Source of the DNA: a virus
Length of the DNA: 21,989 nucleotides
Strand: one strand, 5' to 3'
IMG/VR virus record: IMGVR_UViG_3300048036_000441
Coordinates: 1 to 21,989 of that record
Of this stretch, positions 1 to 7,104 are shown piece by piece (positions within the stretch are counted from its first letter, which is position 1; each line of letters opens with the position of its first letter). The notes under the pieces were generated by a model that ran no database searches, had not been told where the DNA came from, and saw nothing but the letters and a program-made list of their open reading frames with translations. Made by a program: the position numbers and the translations under genes.

Positions 1-1572
1 GCAACAGGTGAAATACGTTTTAGATGGAAACCTGGGGCAAGTGACAGTGTTGCAGGTGGTAATTTAATAATTAGCCCGAATGCTAAAATTCAATATGATA
101 ATAATGGTTTAACTTATTTTTTGAGAACAGATAAAGATGAGTTTTTATTACCAAAGAGTTCTAATAATTGGGTTAGAGCAAATATTATTCAAGGTGAATT
201 AGAAAATCAAACACAAACTGGAAATGGAGAAAGCATACAAAGTTTTAACATTCAAACTAATGGTACAACGGATCATAATTTAGTAAAGGTAAGTGTTAAT
301 GGTGAACAATGGACTAAATTTAATTCATTGTATGAAATGTTGACAAGCGATAAAGGTTATTTAGTAAAAACTGGAATTAGCGGGGGAATTGATGTTTATT
401 TTGGAACTGGTAATTTTGGTATTGTACCTTCAAATGGATCTACTATTGAAATAGAGTATATTAAATGTCAAGGAGCTGAAGGTAATTTAAATCAAGCAGG
501 TGACCTTACATTTAAATGGGTTGATGAAGGTAAAGACTCAACCGGAGATACGCATGATTTAAATGAGTTATTAGACGTTGAAACAACTACTTCACCGTTT
601 ATGGGAGCAGATCCTGAAAGTATTGAGTTTACAAAATTAATGGCACCCTTAGCAAGTAAAAGTTTTGTACTTGCAAATCCTGATAATTATGAATATTTTT
701 TAAGTAGGTATGCCCAATTTAGTTACTTAGATGCATATAACACAACGGATGACGGATACTTGGACGACGATAATGTAATTTATATTTTTGCAATTCCAGA
801 TTTAGAAAAAAGATTATTAAAAGGAACTGACTATTTTTCAGTTGACGAAAGTGAATTTTTCTTTGGTAAAGACGAAACCGATAGAATGCTTGGTGTAATT
901 GAAGATAGTGGTCAGCAAATGGTTACAAGTGAAGCAATCTTTGTACAACCTGAAGCTGTTAAATATAGAATGGATGTTTCAATTAGATGGTTTGAAGGAT
1001 TTAAACAACAAGATATTTTTAATGACATTAGAGCGGCTATCTCTAACTATTTAATAAAAACAATACGTAGAGACAAACTACCTAAGAGTGATATTATTGC
1101 AATTATAGAAGGTATTGAAGGTGTAGATGCAGTAAATGTACAATTTGTATCAAGTATTGAAGAGCAAGCAAGAAAAGATGGATATTATACTTATAATCAA
1201 GTTACTGTAACACCATCAACTCCAGAATTAGAAGGAGCAGATGGAGATCAAAAGAGACTTGTATTTTTTAAGAGAACTGAAGAAACTAAGAAAGTAACAT
1301 TAAACAATCCTGAATTATTAGTACCAGTAACTGGTGAACAGGCTATAAAAGATTGGTATAATAAAATAGGACTTGATAAATATGGAGATATTATTTTAGA
1401 TAAACAAGAAGTAGCAGTATTTAGAGGCGGATGGGAAGATAGAGATGGAGAACTAGTAAAGGATGAGCCAGCAATTGGAGAAATGGCTTCATTATCAGTT
1501 TACTTTGATAACCCTCCAGTGCCAAGAACTATTTATACAAGAGTTCAGGCAGGAAATAGAAGAGCAAGATAA
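1..1572 (+). CDS. Baseplate wedge protein, gp6-like (baseplate J family), 5' end missing
   Basis: The reading frame is open from the first base, so the gene begins upstream of the window; 523 codons are visible. A TTG at 121 is in frame, but the coding sequence continues unbroken to its left, so it is not the start. Residues 133-153 (counted from base 1) read YFGTGNFGIVPSNG followed by an IEIEY strand, the FGxGxxGxxPxxG signature of baseplate J / T4 gp6 proteins. Around residues 326-385 comes the usual C-terminal pattern: an RWFEGF strand, a helix (DIFNDIRAAISNYL), then 'I..IEGIEGVDAVNV'. In T4, gp6 dimers join neighbouring wedges into the baseplate ring and pair with gp7. T4 gp6 is about 660 residues, so roughly 140 may be missing here (inference). 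The stop overlaps the next start (TAATG), and a gp7-like gene follows, which supports the call. Confidence 0.82.
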   Translation, partial: ATGEIRFRWKPGASDSVAGGNLIISPNAKIQYDNNGLTYFLRTDKDEFLLPKSSNNWVRANIIQGELENQTQTGNGESIQSFNIQTNGTTDHNLVKVSVNGEQWTKFNSLYEMLTSDKGYLVKTGISGGIDVYFGTGNFGIVPSNGSTIEIEYIKCQGAEGNLNQAGDLTFKWVDEGKDSTGDTHDLNELLDVETTTSPFMGADPESIEFTKLMAPLASKSFVLANPDNYEYFLSRYAQFSYLDAYNTTDDGYLDDDNVIYIFAIPDLEKRLLKGTDYFSVDESEFFFGKDETDRMLGVIEDSGQQMVTSEAIFVQPEAVKYRMDVSIRWFEGFKQQDIFNDIRAAISNYLIKTIRRDKLPKSDIIAIIEGIEGVDAVNVQFVSSIEEQARKDGYYTYNQVTVTPSTPELEGADGDQKRLVFFKRTEETKKVTLNNPELLVPVTGEQAIKDWYNKIGLDKYGDIILDKQEVAVFRGGWEDRDGELVKDEPAIGEMASLSVYFDNPPVPRTIYTRVQAGNRRAR

Positions 1573-1841
1573 TGGGATTGTATGATGATTTATATAGATA
1601 TAAGAGAGTAAAACTCTACAGTGCTAGGAAAGAAGCAAAAAACAATAAAAAATATTTAGGATTGGACTATAAAAATACTTTTATAATTAACTTTTTATCT
1701 AGACATATTTGGAGGAATGATAGAATGTATGATTTTTTAGGATTTTGTACTGACTACTTTTATAACACAATTAAACAAATCCGTGTAATGAAAAACTGGA
1801 AAAATTACACATCAAACAAAGATGATAAAAGCGTAAGATAA
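1572..1841 (+). CDS. Small basic protein between gp6-like and gp7-like genes, unknown function
   Basis: This 89-residue protein is rich in Lys, Arg, Tyr, Asn and Phe and strongly basic. It has no signal peptide, no clear membrane segment and no motif I recognise. It shares one base with the gene before it (TAATG at 1570-1574) and one with the gene after it (TAATG at 1839-1843), so its translation is probably coupled to both. The position inside a baseplate operon, directly between the two partners of the wedge heterotrimer, suggests a small wedge component or assembly factor. That is inference from context only. The two overlaps and typical codon use make it very likely to be a real gene. I see no convincing resemblance to T4 gp53 or gp25. 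Confidence 0.7.
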   Translation: MGLYDDLYRYKRVKLYSARKEAKNNKKYLGLDYKNTFIINFLSRHIWRNDRMYDFLGFCTDYFYNTIKQIRVMKNWKNYTSNKDDKSVR

Positions 1842-4588
1842 TGGGCAAGTATTCACATTTAAGGTTTTTTAATGGTGTTGAAAATGAATTAAATCTCAAC
1901 TACGATTCTACTAATGAAAAGTGGAGAGGGACTGTTTATTTACCAGAGGTATCAGTTGGTCTATATGAGACTTTTAACTTATTTATATTAGAAGAGCTTG
2001 TAGATCCTACTGGTTATGTTGTATATGGTAGACCTGTTTCTGTAGATAGCAGCGGTAGTAATTTTAAATTTAGTTGGAAAGATGACATATATGCAAGTCA
2101 AGATATTTTTATTTATGGCACACAATTAGAAGATAATGTTTTAAAGGTACAAAATTTAGATAGTTTAAATATTCAAGTCTTAGATCACGTGGATGTTGTA
2201 TCAGTGGTAGCTGGTCTAAAAACTGTAAATAGTTTTACAAACGACGCATTACAGGCTAATATTGCTCTTTCATCTCAGTCTGAAAAAAGACATGAAAGAA
2301 CATTAATAATTACCGATGATAGTGATGGTCATGTTGTTGCTGAAATATTAATTTATGGAGAAACTATAGGAGAAGACGAGAGAATGAGAGACCTGTTGCA
2401 AAATTTAGGTGCAACATTAGATGATGGTGATTTTATAATTTTTAAAGAGCACGATATTAATGAGATGGGAATTGATTGGAGACTCATGAATCTAAAAAGA
2501 AGAGAGCTACTTTTAGAATTACACAATATTAAACCTTTCGTTGGAACTTATAAAGCTGTATTAAATGCAATTGATTTTTTCGGTTATAATAATATTACAC
2601 TTAAAGAATATTGGCTAAATATAAATCAAGATAGTGATAGTTTTGGAAAACTAAAAGCTGTATCAGTTCCAGATAAAAACGCCGGATTTAGTTATAAGAA
2701 AAGAAAGCAATTTAATTTGCCTTCTACTACAATGAAAAAAACAAGCAGATTTTCATTGGTTTATAAATTAAACGAACCTAATGGATCATTTGATTATTGG
2801 GATATTCCTAATGTCGATGAGGTATTTGATTTTACACCAGAAGAAATTTTAATAAAACTATACGGGCTTAAAAATAAATTACAAAGAGAGTATCTTCCAC
2901 TTCAAGCAAAAATTGTAGATATTACAGGAGAAGGAAGTTATTTTGATCAAAAGAATTTAAACGTTTGGAATAATCAACAGCCGATTGTTTCATTTAACGA
3001 GGGAAAAGATGTTGAATTTAAAGTATATCCTGAGAATAAACAACTTTACATTGAAGATTATGCACTTGTTTCAAATAATAATATTTTAATAGATAATGTA
3101 GATTTTAAACCAATAGATTTAAGTGGATTTGGAGACTTAAACGAAACTGAATATGAAACTTTATTATTAGATTTTGAAACATTTTACAATAATTATTATA
3201 TAAATAAAAAGGAAACTTTTAACAATGATACTCCTGGAGCACATTCAGTTCCAGTTGGAGCTCCTATAATTTTAGAATGTACATCACTTCCACATGAATG
3301 GGAATTTGCTAACTTTACTTGGTTAGACGCTATTGATTCTACTATTACTTGGAATAATTGGTGGAAACAACACGTTTATGAATTAGAATGGGTAGTTACA
3401 GGACCTAAAGGATATTCACAGTCGTTTAGAGGGAGTATTGGGTATTATGAAGCCAATGGAACTTTTCATCCTGGATATTTAAGGTTTCCAATGATTGTTC
3501 CATTTGAAGGAAATTACAATGTAGAATTAAGAATGTATGACCTTCAAGGATTTATGAGCTTTAGAAAAGAATCAGAATTTTTTAACGTAAAGGTAAAACC
3601 TCTTGAAATATATGGAATATATCAATGGAAAGAAGACATTGAATGGAAAGATTGGAAAACCCAATGGAATAAAAGTGGAGGTTATTGGGATATTCCTTCT
3701 GAAAATTTACAAAAAGTACAAGATAGCTTTCAATCTTTATATCTTACAATGGATAGGGCTAATTATATTAACGATGATTCTCAAGGAAAAATATTTAGCA
3801 CAGTGAGAAGATATATTGATAAAAATTTATCTAATCCAACTGGATATGCTGAAACTACTGGTCCTTATAACTGGGATGAGATGGAAAATATAAGATGGAT
3901 AGATGGACAACATAACTGGTGGAATGCTACTAGAATTGGGATGGATTTAACATCTAGCTTTAAAATATACGATATTCAACAAGGTAGTCTTTTAACTATT
4001 ACTCATAAAAATCCTACTACTAACTTAATTGAAACTGCTAGCCATATATTGTCAGCCATTACTCCTACTGGAAATACTGATATTACAGGTTGGCAAGCAG
4101 TTGCCGATGAATTAAACGCATCTACTAATTCTATTATAAGTAAATTTAACTATAATCCTGTATTTGAAGATACAGATGATGATGGAATTAATGATGTATT
4201 TTTATTTATATTATGTGTAGGTAAAGGTTATTCTAGAACATATAATTTTGAAACAGTTGAACTCACAAATGGAAACGTTTTAGGAGAAGTACATTATGTA
4301 AACTACAATCCAACATTTGATACTGTTAGAATAATTAACGGTAGCGCAGAAGTAGAAAGATCAACACATGTTACATTTGCTTTAGATAAATCTCAAATGG
4401 CAGGTATTAAGGGGCCTGTATGGAAGATATATAAAGATAGTAGTCAAATAGAACGTGATATATATTATGATAATATGTGGTTGACATATATCTTTAAGGA
4501 AGCAGGTTCTTACAGAATTTCAGCTGAGGTTGAAGATACTAATGGCAATACTAATATTGTCGAAAGAAATATGATAATTGTAAAATAA
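1841..4588 (+). CDS. Large baseplate wedge protein, gp7 / P2 gpI-like, with Ig/PKD-like domains
   Basis: This 915-residue protein follows the gp6-like gene as gp7 does in T4 (gp7 is about 1030 residues). Residues 225-258 contain ELHNIKPFVGTYKAVLNAI followed by DFFGY and LKEYW. This fits the 'KGT..A...A....GY....EW' core of P2 tail protein I, the counterpart of T4 gp7. The N-terminal 200 residues are beta-rich, with a Fn/Ig-like look. Two later segments look like PKD/Ig domains: about 468-592 (PVGAPIILECTSL...GNYNVELRMYDLQG) and 842-915 (ending AGSYRISAEVEDTNGN). Three Trp-rich repeats begin near residues 491, 594 and 676. A DTDDDGINDVF stretch near residue 780 resembles a calcium-binding acidic loop. 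The expected role is the wedge arm that pairs with gp6 and carries peripheral baseplate proteins. The family call rests on one core motif plus gene order, so it is moderate. The start is fixed by the TAATG overlap. Confidence 0.62.
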   Translation: MGKYSHLRFFNGVENELNLNYDSTNEKWRGTVYLPEVSVGLYETFNLFILEELVDPTGYVVYGRPVSVDSSGSNFKFSWKDDIYASQDIFIYGTQLEDNVLKVQNLDSLNIQVLDHVDVVSVVAGLKTVNSFTNDALQANIALSSQSEKRHERTLIITDDSDGHVVAEILIYGETIGEDERMRDLLQNLGATLDDGDFIIFKEHDINEMGIDWRLMNLKRRELLLELHNIKPFVGTYKAVLNAIDFFGYNNITLKEYWLNINQDSDSFGKLKAVSVPDKNAGFSYKKRKQFNLPSTTMKKTSRFSLVYKLNEPNGSFDYWDIPNVDEVFDFTPEEILIKLYGLKNKLQREYLPLQAKIVDITGEGSYFDQKNLNVWNNQQPIVSFNEGKDVEFKVYPENKQLYIEDYALVSNNNILIDNVDFKPIDLSGFGDLNETEYETLLLDFETFYNNYYINKKETFNNDTPGAHSVPVGAPIILECTSLPHEWEFANFTWLDAIDSTITWNNWWKQHVYELEWVVTGPKGYSQSFRGSIGYYEANGTFHPGYLRFPMIVPFEGNYNVELRMYDLQGFMSFRKESEFFNVKVKPLEIYGIYQWKEDIEWKDWKTQWNKSGGYWDIPSENLQKVQDSFQSLYLTMDRANYINDDSQGKIFSTVRRYIDKNLSNPTGYAETTGPYNWDEMENIRWIDGQHNWWNATRIGMDLTSSFKIYDIQQGSLLTITHKNPTTNLIETASHILSAITPTGNTDITGWQAVADELNASTNSIISKFNYNPVFEDTDDDGINDVFLFILCVGKGYSRTYNFETVELTNGNVLGEVHYVNYNPTFDTVRIINGSAEVERSTHVTFALDKSQMAGIKGPVWKIYKDSSQIERDIYYDNMWLTYIFKEAGSYRISAEVEDTNGNTNIVERNMIIVK
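3311..3364 (+). repeat. Trp-rich repeat 1 in the gp7-like protein
   Basis: Residues 491-508 read NFTWLDAIDSTITWNNWW. The pattern is W, a short acidic segment, I-x-W, then a Trp pair. Related copies start at 3620 and 3866. The repeat lies inside the first PKD/Ig-like region. Confidence 0.6.
3620..3667 (+). repeat. Trp-rich repeat 2 in the gp7-like protein
   Basis: Residues 594-609 read YQWKEDIEWKDWKTQW. This is the shortest copy; it keeps the first Trp, the acidic pair, the I-x-W step and further Trp residues. Confidence 0.6.
3866..3922 (+). repeat. Trp-rich repeat 3 in the gp7-like protein
   Basis: Residues 676-694 read YNWDEMENIRWIDGQHNWW. It matches copy 1 in ending with a Trp pair and copies 1 and 2 in the I-x-W step. 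Spacing between copies is about 82-102 residues, the size of one Ig-like domain, so the repeats may mark domain boundaries. Confidence 0.6.
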
Positions 4589-4597
4589 AAAAATAAA
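4589..4597 (+). promoter_or_regulatory. A-rich translation leader AAAAATAAA
   Basis: The 9-mer lies between the stop of the gp7-like gene and the next ATG, 3 bases before it. No Shine-Dalgarno sequence is present. The same 9-mer occurs before three other starts in this window. A-rich leaders replacing Shine-Dalgarno pairing are known for Bacteroidota; the role here is inferred. Confidence 0.45.
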
Positions 4598-4600
4598 ACT

Positions 4601-5137
4601 ATGGCGGTTACAGAAATTTTAGGAACAGATTCTCTTTCTTCATCAAGAATTACTCTAAATGATAATTTCACAACAATAGAAGATGAAATAACGAATTTAA
4701 AGGGGTATTTGGATCCAACTGCTGCAACTCTTTCAGGAGTTACAGTAGCAACAAGTCAACTCGCAGTTGGTGCAAGTGTTTTAAACGCTTCGTCTGCTAC
4801 TATTGGAGTTGCAACTACTATTAGTGCCAATGTAACACTTGGTGCTAGTGTTATTAAATCAGGAATTAGCGGAACAAGTTCTGCTGGTTTAACTACATTG
4901 CCAGCTACATTAGCTCATTCAACTTATTTTGTTGATGCTACTGCACAAATTGCATTGGCAGCGAGTACAATAGTTGGACAAGAAATAACATTAATAGCAC
5001 AGGTGAGTGGAGATATTGAAGCGACAAATGTTGCAGGTGCAGCTTCAATTACTTTAGCACAAAACGGAACATTAACTTTAAGATCTGATGGTACTAGTTG
5101 GTACATTATTGGTTCTTATGGTGCAACTATTGCTTAA
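4601..5137 (+). CDS. Short fibre-like virion protein with beta-repeat body
   Basis: This 178-residue protein is rich in Ala, Ser, Thr, Val and Ile and almost free of aromatic residues in its middle. The N-terminus (GTDSLSSSRITLNDNF followed by a short helix) resembles N-terminal docking segments of marine phage fibre proteins, from memory. Residues about 45-90 show a regular pattern of small and hydrophobic residues (AVGASV, ATIGVA, TLGASVIKSG), suggesting a beta-solenoid or triple-beta fibre shaft. The C-terminal third (GQEITLIAQ, ITLAQNGTLTLRSDG, SWYIIG) looks like a compact beta-sandwich tip of a type common in phage fibres. It could be a short tail fibre, a head decoration or a baseplate spike subunit; the sequence does not decide. 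The start is preceded by the AAAAATAAA leader, and the gap to the previous gene is 12 bases. Confidence 0.55.
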   Translation: MAVTEILGTDSLSSSRITLNDNFTTIEDEITNLKGYLDPTAATLSGVTVATSQLAVGASVLNASSATIGVATTISANVTLGASVIKSGISGTSSAGLTTLPATLAHSTYFVDATAQIALAASTIVGQEITLIAQVSGDIEATNVAGAASITLAQNGTLTLRSDGTSWYIIGSYGATIA

Positions 5138-5144
5138 AAATAAA
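5136..5144 (+). promoter_or_regulatory. A-rich translation leader AAAAATAAA
   Basis: The 9-mer overlaps the stop codon of the short fibre-like gene and lies 10 bases before the ATG at 5155. It is the second of four exact copies found before starts. The leader also contains TATAAATG running into the start codon, which resembles a T4 late promoter but is too AT-rich to judge. Confidence 0.4.
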
Positions 5145-5154
5145 CTTATTATAA

Positions 5155-7101
5155 ATGGCTACACCATTAGTTAGAACGCCGCAAATACAGGGAGGAACAA
5201 TGTACGCTTTCGCAAGTGGTACAAGAGATTTGACTCGAGCTTTTCAAAATCCAGACATTAAATTTGAATTTAGTAAATATGCTCTGTTAGATATTCCAAA
5301 TTTTGAAGAGTCTGTAAATGGCAAAAATACAGTTGATTTTGATCAAATGTTAGACTATAGCAATGTAGCTTACTCTCCAGTTGGAAATGCTGGACATGAC
5401 TTTGCAATTACATTTCAAAATTATGCTCTTAACTTAGAAGAAGAGCTATTACAAGATGATGACTTTGACAGTGCATTGTATGGATCAGATGCTGAACAAA
5501 TATTTTTTAAGTGGTTACATAAAATGGGTGCGATCAGATTTAAAACCGCCGATTCAACTGAAGCAACCCTAACAGGTTTAACTACTGAAGAATTAAACGC
5601 AACAGGTACTGGTACAGACTATGATAGAGTAGTTAAATACTTAGGAAGTATTGATGTTGGTAACGATATTCAATATAAAGGCAACGCCTACCATGAAGTA
5701 TACATTAACGTGCCGTCATCCATTGGCTACACGCCAACAGTTTTATTTAATTCTAAAACATATAACACCACGGCTAACAAGGTTTATCCTGAGGCAACAA
5801 TCAGTGGTAGAAACGGACAGACACATCCTGATGTTAACATGAATTTAGAAACTTTAGTTGATACAGTAGATACTTCTGATCCACAAAACTTAATTCCTTA
5901 TTATGACATTGATGTAAATTCAACTCCTAATTTTGGAATTGACTGGACAGCAGGTGACTATCATGGTATTGCGACTAATTCAGATCTTAATACTTTACAG
6001 GACTATGCTAAACAAGGTGGAGACTTTAGATTTAATGCAATTCTTGTTTATTATGATTTATATAGTGAATCTGTGCCAGCAAATAGAGAAACTAATCTAT
6101 ACGGTATATTAATATTAGATAATCCTCAAGATAATCCTGGAGCAGCAAACAGTTCTTACATTCCTGAACTTATTAAATATAAGCCAAATGAAATTACTGG
6201 CTTGAATGGAAATGCATTTGGTCTTAAATTAAATATTAAATTTAATTCATCTCTTGATAATGTTGGCGTTGAAGTAAATATCAATGACTTTACAACATTC
6301 TCAATGGATTTATTCATGGATACGACAAGCGCCTTAGAGAATGCTGGTAAATTATTATCGGATGCAAATGCTAGATATAGTAGAATTAAAGGTAGAGTTG
6401 ATGAATTAGAAAACTTAGTAATGTCAATGGATTCAAGTACTGAATTACTTAGTAGAATAACTCAATTAGAAACAGAATTTCAAAACACATCTGTTAATTT
6501 AGCAGATAGCAATAGTCTTTTACAATTAATCACAAATGCAAATCAAAGAATTAATCAACTCATAGACGGTACTATCCCGTCAGAAGTACAATATAATGTT
6601 GATGTTCTTTTCAATGGACCTGGCATTATCGTTGATAAAACAGTTCCTAACAAAATTAAAATTAAAAATGATTTAAAAGCTTATGTATTTGGAAAGCCAT
6701 TTTTATGGAATGAAAGTACATTAACCGTTTCTAATGAAATTACAAGTTCAAATCAATACGATCCAGCTAATGCAACAGGCTTTGGTGTTTGGACAAGACT
6801 TAAAGAATTTTCTAACCAACTGAGACTTGCAGGTAAAACTACTACTCAGGCGGCTGATAATAATATTAATATATACATAGATGATAAACTTATAAAATGG
6901 CAAGATGGTCAAAGTTATAAGGTTGTTTTTGAAGCATTAGACTTAAATAGCAATAACATCAATATTTACACAAACTATTCCAATAGTTTTAATACACTTA
7001 TTGGAAGTGTTTCAAGTGCATTGGTTGGAAGCAACCCATACTTTGAAATAGTTTGTACAAATGCGGCAACGTATGAATTTGAAATAGACATTATAAGATA
7101 A
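5155..7101 (+). CDS. Virion structural protein with central coiled coil, unknown role
   Basis: This is a 648-residue protein. The N-terminus (MATPLVRTPQIQGGTMYAF, then RDLTRAFQNPDIKFEFSKYAL) looks like a conserved lead segment of structural proteins in marine T4-like phages; that is my recollection, not a search result. The first 380 residues are mixed beta structure with acidic segments. Residues about 395-475 form heptad-rich helices (NARYSRIKGRVDELENLV; LLSRITQLETEF; ITNANQRINQLIDG), probably a trimeric coiled-coil stalk. The last 165 residues are beta-rich. No signal peptide or enzyme motif is visible. Layout of globular head, stalk and beta tip suits a fibre or baseplate appendage. It sits between a fibre-like gene and a larger structural gene, four bases upstream of the latter. 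Product class is likely, exact function unknown. Confidence 0.55.
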   Translation: MATPLVRTPQIQGGTMYAFASGTRDLTRAFQNPDIKFEFSKYALLDIPNFEESVNGKNTVDFDQMLDYSNVAYSPVGNAGHDFAITFQNYALNLEEELLQDDDFDSALYGSDAEQIFFKWLHKMGAIRFKTADSTEATLTGLTTEELNATGTGTDYDRVVKYLGSIDVGNDIQYKGNAYHEVYINVPSSIGYTPTVLFNSKTYNTTANKVYPEATISGRNGQTHPDVNMNLETLVDTVDTSDPQNLIPYYDIDVNSTPNFGIDWTAGDYHGIATNSDLNTLQDYAKQGGDFRFNAILVYYDLYSESVPANRETNLYGILILDNPQDNPGAANSSYIPELIKYKPNEITGLNGNAFGLKLNIKFNSSLDNVGVEVNINDFTTFSMDLFMDTTSALENAGKLLSDANARYSRIKGRVDELENLVMSMDSSTELLSRITQLETEFQNTSVNLADSNSLLQLITNANQRINQLIDGTIPSEVQYNVDVLFNGPGIIVDKTVPNKIKIKNDLKAYVFGKPFLWNESTLTVSNEITSSNQYDPANATGFGVWTRLKEFSNQLRLAGKTTTQAADNNINIYIDDKLIKWQDGQSYKVVFEALDLNSNNINIYTNYSNSFNTLIGSVSSALVGSNPYFEIVCTNAATYEFEIDIIR

Positions 7102-7104
7102 TAA

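Noticed and set aside
121-123. TTG as the start of the first gene
   Set aside because: The frame is open through base 1 and the upstream 40 codons read as normal protein of the same family, so the gene simply enters from the left.
3603-3806. 67-codon + strand frame inside the gp7-like gene
   Set aside because: It lies wholly inside a larger well-supported gene and has unbalanced Ile/Lys-rich composition; a shadow frame.
4767-4852. Near-identical 14-mers TTGGTGCAAGTGTT (4767) and TTGGTGCTAGTGTT (4839) as a DNA repeat
   Set aside because: They encode the GAS-V step of the fibre shaft; protein-level repetition explains them.
4924-5106. 60-codon - strand frame opposite the short fibre-like gene
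   Set aside because: A mirror of the Ala/Thr-rich coding strand with no motif or leader; all genes here run on the + strand.
5651-5842. 63-codon + strand frame inside the 648-residue gene
   Set aside because: Overlaps a coherent protein throughout and has no leader or protein-like pattern.
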